Made by a program: the position numbers and the translations under genes
Origin: DASRFA01 sp035651755
Lineage (GTDB): Bacteria > Desulfobacterota > Binatia > UBA12015
NCBI GenBank assembly: GCA_035651755.1
Contig: DASRFA010000060.1
Span: 310,001 to 374,000, forward strand
Length of the DNA: 64,000 nt
Reading direction: 5' to 3'
Notes under the pieces: generated by a model
The model's database searches: none
The model's input: only the letters and a program-made list of their open reading frames with translations
What the model was told of the DNA's origin: nothing
Shown here: one piece after another, positions 40,934-49,656 of the stretch
How positions within the stretch are numbered: the stretch's first letter is position 1
Layout of the letters: the number at the start of each line of letters is the position of its first letter

Positions 40934-42940
40934 TCACGGCGCCGCCCGCGACCCGACCGGAACGCGCGCGTCCGCGGTCGCCGTGCGCTCGGCATACGAC
41001 GGCCACATGCAGATGCCGGTCCCGAGCGCCATCACGACGCCGCCGATCCACATCCAGGAGATGAGCGGGTTCAGGAACGCCTGGAACACCGCGGTGCGCG
41101 TCTCGGGGTCGTAGCTTCCGAGGACGACGTAGAGGTCCGCGCCGAGCGTCGACCAGATCGAGACCTCGGTCGTCGGCTGCTTCGGCTTCTTGTAGAACCG
41201 CTTCTCGGGCTCGACGGTTCCGACCCGCACCAGCTCGTCGCCGCGGCGCTCGAAGACGGACACGACGGCCGCCGTCCGGGCGACGTGCGCGTCCTCGTTC
41301 GCCTTGATGCCGTCGTAGCGGAGCGCGTAGCCGGCGACGTCGACCGACTGCCCGACGGCGAGCGACTTCTGCACCTCGACCTTGAAGATCGACGACGCGA
41401 CGATCCCGATGAAGACCATCGCCGTGCCGACGTGCACGATGTACCCGCCGTATCGCCGGCGGTTCTTCCCGATGAGACGGGAGAGCGCGGTCCACGGCGC
41501 CTCGCCCATCATCTCGCGCCGGACGCGCACGCCGCGCCAGAACTCGCTCGCGACGGTCGCGAGCGCGAACGCCGCCACCGAGAACGCGACCGCGGCGTAG
41601 AAGTTCGCGCCGCTCGCGAAGAGGAGCGTCGCCGCGCCCGCGACGACGCCGGCCGCGAGCGGCGCGAGGAAGCTCCGCCGGAGGCTCCGCCAGGTCGCGC
41701 GCCGCCACGCGATGATCGGCCCCACGCCCATCAGGAACACCAGGACGAGCGCGAGCGGCGCGTTCACGCGGTTGAAGAACGGTGGGCCGACGGTGATCTT
41801 GACGCCGCGAACCCACTCCGAAAGCACGGGGAAGACGGTGCCCCAGAAGACCGTGAACGCGATCCCGACCAGCACGAGGTTGTTCAGGAGGAACGCCGCC
41901 TCGCGCGAGAAGACCGACTCGAGCTCGCTCCGGCTCTTCAAGAGCGGCAGGCGCCACACCAGGAGGCCGATCGAGACCGCGAGGATCACGAGCAGGAAGC
42001 CCATGAAGAACGGCCCCAGGCCCGACTGCGTGAACGAGTGCACCGACGAGATGACGCCCGAGCGCGTGAGGAACGTCCCGAAGATCGTGAGCGCGAAGGT
42101 CAGGATCACGAGGACCATGTTCCAGACCTTCAGCATGTCCTTCTTCTCCTGGATCATCACCGAGTGGAGGAATGCGGTGGCGGTGAGCCAGGGCATGAAG
42201 GCGGCGTTCTCGACCGGGTCCCACGCCCAGTAGCCGCCCCAGCCGAGCACGACGTAGGCCCAGGCGGCGCCGAACAGGTTGCCGAGCGTCAGGAAGAACC
42301 AGGAGAAGATCGCCCAGCGTCGAGTCGTCCGGATCCACGCGTCGCCGAGCTTGCCGGTCGCGAGCGCGGCGATGGCGAACGCGAACGGCACGGTCGTCGT
42401 CACGTAGCCGACGTAGAGCGACGGCGGGTGGATCGTCATCCAGTAGTTCTGGAGGAGCGGGTTCAGGTCCGATCCCTCGGCGGGCGTGAACGGAAGCCGC
42501 TCGAACGGGTCGGTGACGAACACGAGGAGCGACAGGAAGAACGCTCCCACCGCGAGCATCGTCGCGGTGACCCACGGCATCTGGTCGCGGTTCTTGCGTC
42601 GGTTCTGGACCTGCACGATCGCGTTGCAGACCGCGAGGATGAACGTCCACCAGAGGAGCGAGCCCTTCATCCCGCCCCACAGGGCGGCGATCGTGTACCA
42701 GAGCGGGAGCGTCGACGACGAGTACGCGGCGACGTACTCGACGTTGAAGTCGCGCGTGACGAGGAGATCGAGCAGCGCCGCGACTGCGATCCCGGTCGCC
42801 GCCGAGAACGCGAACGCGGCGTGCGATCCGCTCGCGATCAGCGTGCGGTCGCGCCGCAGCGCGCCCGCCACGCTTGCCGCGATGCCCCAGAGCGCGACGA
42901 TCCAACCGAGGACGATCGCGAGCCGCCCGATCTCGGTCAT
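40934..42940 (-). CDS. ccmF: Cytochrome c haem lyase subunit CcmF
   Basis: 668-residue multi-pass membrane protein (about 15 helices). The WWD-type motif WGGYWAWDPVENAAFMPWL is at 234-252, with axial His171 (MTIHPPSLYVGY) and His259 (FLHSVMIQE). A periplasmic domain lies near 540-620. CcmF takes haem from CcmE and attaches it to apocytochrome thiols. ATG at 42940; 58 bases after ccmE. Length is normal for the family. Confidence 0.95.
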   Translation of the reverse strand: MTEIGRLAIVLGWIVALWGIAASVAGALRRDRTLIASGSHAAFAFSAATGIAVAALLDLLVTRDFNVEYVAAYSSSTLPLWYTIAALWGGMKGSLLWWTFILAVCNAIVQVQNRRKNRDQMPWVTATMLAVGAFFLSLLVFVTDPFERLPFTPAEGSDLNPLLQNYWMTIHPPSLYVGYVTTTVPFAFAIAALATGKLGDAWIRTTRRWAIFSWFFLTLGNLFGAAWAYVVLGWGGYWAWDPVENAAFMPWLTATAFLHSVMIQEKKDMLKVWNMVLVILTFALTIFGTFLTRSGVISSVHSFTQSGLGPFFMGFLLVILAVSIGLLVWRLPLLKSRSELESVFSREAAFLLNNLVLVGIAFTVFWGTVFPVLSEWVRGVKITVGPPFFNRVNAPLALVLVFLMGVGPIIAWRRATWRSLRRSFLAPLAAGVVAGAATLLFASGANFYAAVAFSVAAFALATVASEFWRGVRVRREMMGEAPWTALSRLIGKNRRRYGGYIVHVGTAMVFIGIVASSIFKVEVQKSLAVGQSVDVAGYALRYDGIKANEDAHVARTAAVVSVFERRGDELVRVGTVEPEKRFYKKPKQPTTEVSIWSTLGADLYVVLGSYDPETRTAVFQAFLNPLISWMWIGGVVMALGTGICMWPSYAERTATADARVPVGSRAAP

Positions 42941-42998
42941 GCGTTTCTCGCTTCCGCGATCCGCGGTCGCGCGTGGCGCGCCGCGGTCGAACCGCGCG

Positions 42999-43493
42999 TC
43001 ATCCCGGGCGCGCGGCGTCGCGCGCTGCGCCGGCGTCCGCGCCCTCGACGTCGGCCTCGTACTTCGACGGGCACGTGGTGAGAAGGGCCTTGGCGTGGAA
43101 CACGCCTCCGTCGACCCGGCCCTCGACGATCACGTCGCGGCCGTCGGCGAACATGTCGGGCAGGATGCCGTTGTAGCGGACCGGCAGGGTCGCGGAGGCG
43201 AGCGCGGGGTCGGGCGCGGCGACGCGGCGCGCCTCGTGCGTTCCGCCCTCGCCCGGCGGGATCGGCTGCAGGAGGAACTCGAGGTCGAGCGTCCTGGGGT
43301 CCCACTTGACCGTGCCTGTCGAGACCCGGCCGGCGAGCCGGAGCGGCTGCCCGGCGAGCGCGGCGGGGTCGCGCGCGTACTCGTCCATGGTGAGGAAGTA
43401 CGCCGACGTCTCGCGCACGGCCGTGTACACGAGCGCCGCGACGGCGATCGCGATGATCGCCGAGCCGATCGCGAATTTCGTCTTGCGGGTCAA
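42999..43493 (-). CDS. ccmE: Haem chaperone CcmE, CxxxY variant
   Basis: 164 residues: N-terminal membrane anchor (~8-25), then the OB-fold domain with LRLAGRVSTGTVKWD, LPVRYNGILPDMFADGRDVIVEG and FHAKALLTTCPSKYEAD. The position that carries the haem-binding His (HxxxY) in most CcmE has Cys141, giving CPSKY with Tyr145. CcmE carries haem covalently from CcmC to CcmF. TTG 43493 is preferred because GAGGG lies ~8 bases upstream and the protein then has the usual length; the upstream open frame looks non-coding. First gene of the ccmE-F-H block. Confidence 0.88.
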   Translation of the reverse strand: MTRKTKFAIGSAIIAIAVAALVYTAVRETSAYFLTMDEYARDPAALAGQPLRLAGRVSTGTVKWDPRTLDLEFLLQPIPPGEGGTHEARRVAAPDPALASATLPVRYNGILPDMFADGRDVIVEGRVDGGVFHAKALLTTCPSKYEADVEGADAGAARDAARPG

Positions 43494-43721
43494 ACGTCGA
43501 ACCCTCGTGCGTCCGATCGGCGGGAGAGGAGCTCCGCACGCGGCGTCGCGTCGGGCGGCGCGTGCGTCGGCGGACCCGCCGGGCGCGGCTACCGCGCCGG
43601 CGCCGGACGTCTCCAGTCGTAGCCGACCCCGGTTGGGCGCGCAATTCGCGTCCGCTAAGGAGCCGATGCGCGCCGCGCCGCGGCGCGCCGGGCGTGCGGT
43701 CGAGATGGCGGAAGGGCGTGC

Positions 43722-44522
43722 ATGAGCGATGCGGGGGTGGTGGCGGCCAAGGCCGCCGTGCTGGGGGTGGTGGAAGGGCTGACGGAGTTCCTGCCGGTCT
43801 CGTCGACCGGCCACCTGATCGTCGCGGGCCGCCTGCTCGACTTCGAGTCCCCGGAGTTCGAGATCGCCATCCAGCTGGGCGCGATGCTGGCGCTGACGTG
43901 GGTCTATCGCACCCGCCTCCTCGCGCTCGCGTCGGACTCCGCGCGACGGCCGGACGCGCGGCTCCTGGTCCTGAAGATCCTCGCCGCCTTCGTGCCCGCG
44001 GCGTTGGTCGGCCTCGCCCTGCACCACTGGATCGAGGAGACGCTCTTCCGGCCCGGCTTCGTCGCGACGACGCTGATTCTCGGCGGGATCCTGATCCTCG
44101 CGATCGACTCGCCCGGCCGGGTCGGCGGCCTCGAGGACGTGGAGCGAATGACGTTCGGCCAGGCGCTCGCGGTGGGCGCGGGACAGACGCTCTCGCTGCT
44201 GCCCGGCGTGTCGCGCTCCGGCGCGACCATCCTCGCCGGGCTGCTCGCCGGGCTCACGCGGCGCGCGGCGCTCGACTTCTCGTTCCTGCTCGCGCTGCCG
44301 ACGATGTACGCGGCGTGCCTCTTCGCGCTCTGGAAGGCGCGCCACGACCTCGCCGGCTCGGCGGGCGTCGCGATGGCGGTGGGTCTCCTCGCCGCGTACG
44401 CGAGCGCGCTGGTCGTGATCCGCGCGTTCCTGCGCTACGTCGGCGACCACTCGCTGCACCCGTTCGGCTGGTACCGGATCGCGGCCGGCGCCGCCGTGCT
44501 GGCGTGGCTCTTCCTCGGCTGA
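43722..44522 (+). CDS. uppP: Undecaprenyl-diphosphatase (BacA/UppP)
   Basis: 266-residue integral membrane phosphatase. Both family motifs are present: EGLTEFLPVSSTGHLI (18-33) and PGVSRSG (161-167, Arg165). It recycles undecaprenyl diphosphate to the monophosphate for cell-wall and O-antigen synthesis and can give bacitracin resistance. ATG 43722 with GGAAGGG 5 bases upstream. Convergent with murF, 17 bases apart. Confidence 0.95.
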   Translation: MSDAGVVAAKAAVLGVVEGLTEFLPVSSTGHLIVAGRLLDFESPEFEIAIQLGAMLALTWVYRTRLLALASDSARRPDARLLVLKILAAFVPAALVGLALHHWIEETLFRPGFVATTLILGGILILAIDSPGRVGGLEDVERMTFGQALAVGAGQTLSLLPGVSRSGATILAGLLAGLTRRAALDFSFLLALPTMYAACLFALWKARHDLAGSAGVAMAVGLLAAYASALVVIRAFLRYVGDHSLHPFGWYRIAAGAAVLAWLFLG

Positions 44523-44539
44523 TCCGCTGATCGCGTGCG

Positions 44540-45967
44540 TCAGCGGCTCGCGCCGGATTCCGGATCCAGCGCGAGCGCCGCGAGCACGCGCTCGAGGCCG
44601 ACGCCGCGCGAGCCCTTGACGAGCAGAGTCGTCGGGATCCCGTCGGAGAGGAGCTCGCGCACGCGCTCGCCGGCGCGCTCGGCGTCCGAGACGTGCTCCG
44701 CGACCGCCCCGTGCGCGCGCGCCGCCTCCGCGAGGACGCCGGCCTCCGCCCCGACGGCGACGACGCGCGCGTCGGACGCGCGCCGCGCCGCTTCGCGGCC
44801 GACGTCGCGATGCGCGTCGACGCTGGTCGCGCCGAGCTCCAGCATGTCGCCGAGGACGAGGACGAGCCGATCGCCCGGCGCGCGGAGCGCGGACGCCGCG
44901 TCGATCGCGGCGATCGCCGAGGCCGGGTTCGAGTTGTAGCAGTCGTCGATCGCGAAGAGGGCGCGCGCCGGGTCCGCCACGGCGCGCATCCGGTGCGCCG
45001 CCGGCCGCGCCCGCTCGAGGCCGCGGCGGATCTCGTCGTCGGAAAGGCCGAGCTCCCGCGCGACCGCGATCGCGAACGCGGCGGCCCATGCTCCCGGCTC
45101 CCCGAGGAGCGGGACGCGCCACGTCGCACCGGAGACGACGAGCTCGGTCCCGGCCCGTGTCAGGCGAAAGCGCTCGAGGCGGACGTCGTCCTCGGCTCGC
45201 GTTCCGACGGTCTCCACGCGGATGCCCTGCCGGCGTCGGGCCGCGGCGACGAGCCCGGGCTCGGCCGAACCGACGAGCGCGAGCGCGCCCGCGGGCAGGT
45301 GGCCGAGGATCTCCGTCTCGGCCTCGATGACGCCGGCGATCGAGCCCAGGAACTCGAGGTGCTCGGCGAACGCCGCCGTCACGATCGCGACGTGCGGGCG
45401 CGCGAACGACGCGAGCCGCCCGAGCTCGCCGGGCGCGCTGGTGCCGAGCTCCAGCACCAGGAACTGGGTGTCGAGCGGCGCCGCGAGGATCGCCATCGGC
45501 GCGCCCACCTGCGAGTTCTCGTTCCCGGGCGTCGCGAAGGTGCGGCCGCGGACGCCGAGGACGCTCGCGACCACCTCCTTCGTCGTCGTCTTGCCGTTGC
45601 TGCCCGCGATCCCGACCACGGTCGCGCGGAGACGCGACCGCCACTCGCGCGCCGCCGCCTGCAGCGCCGCGAGCGTGTCGTCGGCCGCGATCGTGACCGC
45701 GGCGCCCGCCACCGCGTCGCCGCGCGAGGTGAGGATTCCCGTCGCCCCGCGCGCCAGCGCCTGTGGAACGAAGTCGTGGCCGTCGACCTTCGCGCCCGGG
45801 AGCGCGACGAAGAGCGTGCCCGGCTCGACCTGGCGCGAGTCGATCGCGACGCCGGCGAAGCGCGCCGACGGATCGCCGGACACGAGGCGTGCGCCCGCAG
45901 CCTCCGCGATCTCTCCCGCGCTCAGGCGCAGCGCGTGCGCGATCGCGCCCTCCGCCGGCGCGTCCAT
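44540..45967 (-). CDS. murF: UDP-MurNAc-tripeptide--D-Ala-D-Ala ligase
   Basis: 475-residue Mur ligase. ATP-binding motif GIAGSNGKTTTK (119-130), central-domain FATPGNENSQVGAP and LVLELGTSAPGE, and C-terminal IDDCYNSNPASAIAAIDA, all MurF-specific. It adds D-Ala-D-Ala to the cytoplasmic peptidoglycan precursor. It lies outside any division/cell-wall cluster, 13 bases downstream of purE, so it is probably the distal gene of a purK-purE-murF transcription unit. Confidence 0.95.
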   Translation of the reverse strand: MDAPAEGAIAHALRLSAGEIAEAAGARLVSGDPSARFAGVAIDSRQVEPGTLFVALPGAKVDGHDFVPQALARGATGILTSRGDAVAGAAVTIAADDTLAALQAAAREWRSRLRATVVGIAGSNGKTTTKEVVASVLGVRGRTFATPGNENSQVGAPMAILAAPLDTQFLVLELGTSAPGELGRLASFARPHVAIVTAAFAEHLEFLGSIAGVIEAETEILGHLPAGALALVGSAEPGLVAAARRRQGIRVETVGTRAEDDVRLERFRLTRAGTELVVSGATWRVPLLGEPGAWAAAFAIAVARELGLSDDEIRRGLERARPAAHRMRAVADPARALFAIDDCYNSNPASAIAAIDAASALRAPGDRLVLVLGDMLELGATSVDAHRDVGREAARRASDARVVAVGAEAGVLAEAARAHGAVAEHVSDAERAGERVRELLSDGIPTTLLVKGSRGVGLERVLAALALDPESGASR

Positions 45968-45980
45968 CTCGGGTGCGAGC

Positions 45981-46520
45981 CTACGGCTTCGCGCGCGGCT
46001 TGTCGCGCGCGATCATCGAGTTCTTCTTGCGCGACGCCTCCGCCATGTCGGCGCGATGCTGATCGAGGCGGGCGGCGAGGTCGGCGTCGCTGGTCGCGAG
46101 GATCTCGGCTGCGAGGAGCCCCGCGTTGGTCGCGTTGCCGATCGCGACCGTCGCGACCGGGACGCCGCCCGGCATCTGCACGATGGAGAGCAGCGAGTCG
46201 AGGCCGCGCAGGTGCTCCGTCGGCACCGGGACGCCGATGACCGGAAGGGTCGTGTGCGCGGCGACCATGCCGGGAAGGTGTGCGGCGCCGCCCGCGCCGG
46301 CGATGATCACCTTCAGGCCGCGCTCGCGTGCCGTGCGCCCGTACTCGGCCATGTCGAGCGGCGTGCGATGCGCCGAGACGATGCGAACCTCGTGCGCGAT
46401 GCCGAGCTCCGCGAAGACGTCGACCGCCTTCTGCAGCGTCGGCAGATCCGAGTCGCTGCCCATGATGATGCCGACCAGCGGCTCGCGCTTCTTGCTCGTT
46501 GCGCCGGGCGCCTCAGACAT
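45981..46520 (-). CDS. purE: N5-carboxyaminoimidazole ribonucleotide mutase
   Basis: 179 residues. Class I PurE signatures: MGSDSDLPTLQKA (GSDSD at 21-25), SAHRTP (49-54), GAGGAAHLPGM and GNATNAGLLA. It moves the carboxylate of N5-CAIR to C4 in purine synthesis. A charged C-terminal tail (RKKNSMIARDKPRAKP) is slightly longer than usual. ATG 46520 chosen; ATG 46544 would add eight residues. It follows purK on the same strand but is separated from it by the 594-base repeat region. Confidence 0.95.
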   Translation of the reverse strand: MSEAPGATSKKREPLVGIIMGSDSDLPTLQKAVDVFAELGIAHEVRIVSAHRTPLDMAEYGRTARERGLKVIIAGAGGAAHLPGMVAAHTTLPVIGVPVPTEHLRGLDSLLSIVQMPGGVPVATVAIGNATNAGLLAAEILATSDADLAARLDQHRADMAEASRKKNSMIARDKPRAKP

Positions 46521-46607
46521 CGTGCTGCACGGCTCGTAGCGCATGTCGGGCGAATGGTCGAGACCTGTGCGCTTCACGGCGCGGGTCGCCTTCGGCGCCG
46601 GTGGTCC

Positions 46608-46754
46608 GCCGAAGGCGTGTTTGCGGGGCGCTCGCTCCGGGTCTCGCTCGCGGGGGAGAAGAGCGCCCCGAATTGTTTCATGAATCAAGGTGGGGGCGAT
46701 CCATTGTCCCGCTCGCTCGACAGTCGCTCGCTTGCCCGCAAACACGCCTTCGGC
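46608..46754 (+). repeat. Palindromic repeat unit A
   Basis: 147-base unit with perfect 20-base terminal inverted repeats: GCCGAAGGCGTGTTTGCGGG (46608-46627) and its exact reverse complement at 46735-46754. Inside, CGGGGCGCTC (46624-46633) pairs perfectly with GAGCGCCCCG (46661-46670), offering an alternative fold. A core around TTTCATGAATCAAGGTGGGG is identical in unit B. No transposase or coding region. Confidence 0.92.
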
Positions 46755-46921
46755 TGCGTCGGCGAAGGGCGCCGGCGGCGAGGAGACGCGCCGACTCGAC
46801 GAGGGAGGTTGGTCTTTCGAGATCGTCGTCGGTGCCCCGCCGAGGCCGGGCGTCGCTCCTGCCTCGATGTCGCGATCGGGTGCGACGGCGCGGCGGGGCG
46901 CCAATGGAAATCGCCGACGCA

Positions 46922-47067
46922 GCCGGAGCCGTTTGTGCGGGCAAGCGAGCGACTGTCGAAGGAGCGGGACAATCACCCGCCCCCACCTTGATTCATGAAA
47001 TAAGGCGGGGCGCTCTTCCTCCCCGCGAGTGAGACCCGGAGCGAGCGCCCGCACAAACGGCTCCGGC
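46922..47067 (-). repeat. Palindromic repeat unit B (opposite orientation)
   Basis: 146-base unit ending in perfect 20-base inverted repeats: GCCGGAGCCGTTTGTGCGGG (46922-46941) and its exact complement at 47048-47067. Reverse-complemented, its interior matches unit A at about 88% (12 mismatches and one indel by hand). Its terminal stem differs from that of unit A at four of 20 positions, and every change is matched on the partner strand, so both stems stay perfect. Confidence 0.92.
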
Positions 47068-47114
47068 GACCACCGGCGCGAAGATCCGAAGACGTGAAGG
47101 CGTGGACGGCGCCG

Positions 47115-48290
47115 TCACAGCCCGAGCGCGGCGGCGGCGTTCGTCGCGCGCGCTTCGGCTTCGGCGATCGTGCGGCCGACGGCGGTCACGTGACCCATCT
47201 TGCGCCCTGGCCGCAGCTCACGCTTCCCGTAGAGGTGCACCGCCGCGCCGTCGTGAGAGCGCGGAGCGGTGCGCGGCGCGGTGCCCGAGCGGCTGCCGAG
47301 GACGTTCACCATGACGGCGGCCGCGGAGGTCATCGCCGTCGAGCCGAGCGGCAGCCCCAGGATCGCGCGCAGGTGGTTCTCGAACTGCGACGTCTCGCAC
47401 GCGTCCATCGTGTAGTGGCCGGAGTTGTGGGGCCGGGGCGCGATCTCGTTCACGCCGACGCGCCCGCCGGAGTCGACGAAGAGCTCGACGCCGTGCACGC
47501 CGATGCCCTCGATCGCGGCGATCGCGCGCATCGCGACGTCGCGCGCGCGCGACGCGGTGTCGCGCCGGAGGGCCGCGGGCGCGCGCACGAGGTGGCAGAC
47601 GTAGTTCCGCTGCACGGTCTCCACGACCGGGTACGCCGCGAGCTCGCCGCGTGCGTTCCGCACGACCATCACCGCGAGCTCGCGCTCGAAGTCGACGAAG
47701 CCCTCCGCCATGAGGGGGCGGCTGCCGGCGCCGAGACGCCGCCACGCCGCCGCGACCTCGCCGCGATCGCGAGCGACGGCGACGCCGTGGCCGTCGTAGC
47801 CCTGCGAGCGTGTCTTCAGGACGACGGGCCAGCCATGCTCGTCGCCGAAAGCCTCCGCGTCCGCGGGGGACGAGACCGCGGCGAACGCCGACAGCGCGAG
47901 GCCGGCCGCGGCCATGTGCTCCTTCTGCCGAAGCTTGTCCTGGACGATCGCGAAGGTATGGATGGACGGACGGACCATGACCCCGCGCGCCGCCAGCAGC
48001 TCGAGAGCGGCGAGATCGACGAACTCGTTCTCGAGCGTCGCCACGTCGATCTGCCGAGCCAGCTCGACCAGCGCGGCGCGGTCGCCGAGCGGTCCGACGA
48101 TCTGCCGCGTCACCTGGCCGGCGGGCGAGTCGGGCTCGGGATCGATGACGATGGTCTCGACTGCGAGCGCGCGCGCAGCGTCCGCCGTCATGCGCGCGAG
48201 CTGTCCGCCGCCCAGGATGCCGACGGTGAGGGCGGGCGCACCCGCCGTGCCGGACGCCAGGGCCGCCCTGGGCCGGCGCGCCGCGCTCAC
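47115..48290 (-). CDS. purK: N5-carboxyaminoimidazole ribonucleotide synthetase
   Basis: 391-residue ATP-grasp enzyme. N-terminal GILGGGQLARM (24-34), ATP-grasp segments LKTRSQGYDGHGV and GVELFVDSGGRVGVNEIAPRPHNSGH, and the C-terminal YGKRELRPGRKMGHVTAVG are PurK-specific. It makes N5-CAIR from AIR, ATP and bicarbonate, the substrate of PurE. GTG start at 48290 with GGGAGGA immediately upstream. The first ~20 residues are a variable basic extension. Confidence 0.95.
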   Translation of the reverse strand: MSAARRPRAALASGTAGAPALTVGILGGGQLARMTADAARALAVETIVIDPEPDSPAGQVTRQIVGPLGDRAALVELARQIDVATLENEFVDLAALELLAARGVMVRPSIHTFAIVQDKLRQKEHMAAAGLALSAFAAVSSPADAEAFGDEHGWPVVLKTRSQGYDGHGVAVARDRGEVAAAWRRLGAGSRPLMAEGFVDFERELAVMVVRNARGELAAYPVVETVQRNYVCHLVRAPAALRRDTASRARDVAMRAIAAIEGIGVHGVELFVDSGGRVGVNEIAPRPHNSGHYTMDACETSQFENHLRAILGLPLGSTAMTSAAAVMVNVLGSRSGTAPRTAPRSHDGAAVHLYGKRELRPGRKMGHVTAVGRTIAEAEARATNAAAALGL

Positions 48291-48515
48291 GTCCTCCCTC
48301 GGCGCGTCATGCGGAAGACATCGGGGGCGGCCGCGCGACAGTCAAGCCGCCGCCGCGCACCGACCGCGCCCGCGTTTCGCCCGTTCGCGGGCGCGGAGCG
48401 TCCGGTCGGCGCGCGCGAGGAAGCTTCGCCTCGGCGCCGCCGCTAGAGCGGGACCGACGCGATCGCAGGGGCGACCGGGGGCGCCGGCGATCGCCGCGGG
48501 GAGAGACCGAGCACG

Positions 48516-49655
48516 ATGACGCCACCGCGCGACGCCCCGGCGAGCCGCTTCCGGAGCCAGGCCACCCTGGTGTACGGCGCGGGCGCGGCGACCGGGCTTC
48601 AGATCGGCCTCATGCAGTGCTTCGTGGCCCGGTCGTGGCGGCCTCTGCTGAGCGTCGTGCCGGCAAGCCTCGTGTTCTCGACCGGCACCCTCGCCCTCTG
48701 GCAGCTCGTCTTCCCGAAGCTTCCCGCGCGCCCGCGCTCGCGCCGCCTCTTCCTGCAGGGCGCGATCGCGCTCCTGGTGTCCGCCTTCACCTCGTTCCTC
48801 GTGATCAACGTCCCGCTCTTCCTGTCCGAGGGGAAGTGGATGCTGACCCCGTACACCGGCGGCGACTTGACGGTGGTGTTCCCGGCGCGCCTCCTCGCGC
48901 TCGCGCCGCTCATCTACTTCGTGCTCCCGATCGTGCCGGTCGCATTCATGGCGGTCGTCGGGTTCAACCAGAGCTGGTGGCAGATCTTCCTGCTCGAGAC
49001 GCGCGCGCACCAGGCGAGCGAGCTCGCGGCGTCCGCGCAGCTCGACGCCCTGCGCGCGCAGATCAACCCGCATTTCCTCTTCAACAGCCTGAACTCGATC
49101 GCGCAGCTCATCTCGGTCGACCCCGAGCGTGCGGAGAGCTGCGTCGAGCGCCTGGCGGAGATCTTCCGCTACCTGCTCCGAAGCGAGAACCGCGCGTTCG
49201 TCACGCTCGCGGACGAGCTGGAGATCGTCGACGCCTACCTCGACATCGAGCGCGCGCGCTTCGGCGACCGGCTGCGCGTCGCCTACGAGGTGGACGACGC
49301 CGCCCGCACGCGCATCGTGCCGACCCTGATCCTCCAGCCGCTCATCGAGAACGCCGTGCGGCACGGCGTCTCGCAGAAGATCGAGGGCGGCCGCGTCACG
49401 ATCCAGGCGCGGCTCGACGCCGGCGACCTGCGCGTCGTGATCCGCGACACCGGCGTGGGGATCGCGGGCGGTGCCGAGGCGGCGCTGAACGGCGGCATCG
49501 GCCTTCGCAACGTGCGCGATCGCCTCGTTCACCTCTTCGGCGAGAAGTACGCCCCCGAGATCCGGACGCGCGAGGGCGAGGGCACGACCGTCACCGTCCG
49601 CGTCCCGCGCGTCGCCCACGGGCCCGCGAACGCCGAGGGAAAGACGGTCCACTGA
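48516..49655 (+). CDS. LytS/AlgZ-type sensor histidine kinase
   Basis: 379 residues. Four to five N-terminal membrane segments (about 20-145), a short coiled region, then the His_kinase (PF06580-type) motif INPHFLFNSLNSIAQLI with His186, and HATPase_c with PLIENAVRHGVSQKIEGG, DTGVGI and GIGLRNVRDRL. It is the partner of the LytTR regulator, whose ATG follows the stop by one base. Signal sensed is unknown. ATG 48516 after GGGGAGAGA. Confidence 0.93.
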   Translation: MTPPRDAPASRFRSQATLVYGAGAATGLQIGLMQCFVARSWRPLLSVVPASLVFSTGTLALWQLVFPKLPARPRSRRLFLQGAIALLVSAFTSFLVINVPLFLSEGKWMLTPYTGGDLTVVFPARLLALAPLIYFVLPIVPVAFMAVVGFNQSWWQIFLLETRAHQASELAASAQLDALRAQINPHFLFNSLNSIAQLISVDPERAESCVERLAEIFRYLLRSENRAFVTLADELEIVDAYLDIERARFGDRLRVAYEVDDAARTRIVPTLILQPLIENAVRHGVSQKIEGGRVTIQARLDAGDLRVVIRDTGVGIAGGAEAALNGGIGLRNVRDRLVHLFGEKYAPEIRTREGEGTTVTVRVPRVAHGPANAEGKTVH

Positions 49656-49656
49656 G

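Larger units (their letters stand above)
46595..47079. repeat. Large imperfect inverted repeat in the purK-purE gap
   Basis: Arm 46595-46765 is the reverse complement, at roughly 85-88% identity by hand alignment, of arm 46911-47079; the spacer is 145 bases. The outermost 12 bases (GCGCCGGTGGTC) and innermost 11 bases (TGCGTCGGCGA) match perfectly. Each arm contains a complete palindromic unit of its own (separate entries). Apparent short open frames on both strands are mirror copies of each other and show no coding logic. The element fills nearly all of the 594-base gap, in which I see no gene. Confidence 0.92.

Noticed and set aside
43494..45644. Upstream extension of the ccmE frame through murF
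   Set aside because: The open frame beyond TTG 43493 is an out-of-frame shadow of murF and uppP; CcmE has its normal length from the TTG.
46499..47054. Overlapping ORFs of ~95-180 codons on both strands in the purK-purE gap
   Set aside because: The plus- and minus-strand translations resemble each other because the DNA is an inverted repeat; no start site, codon bias or family supports coding.
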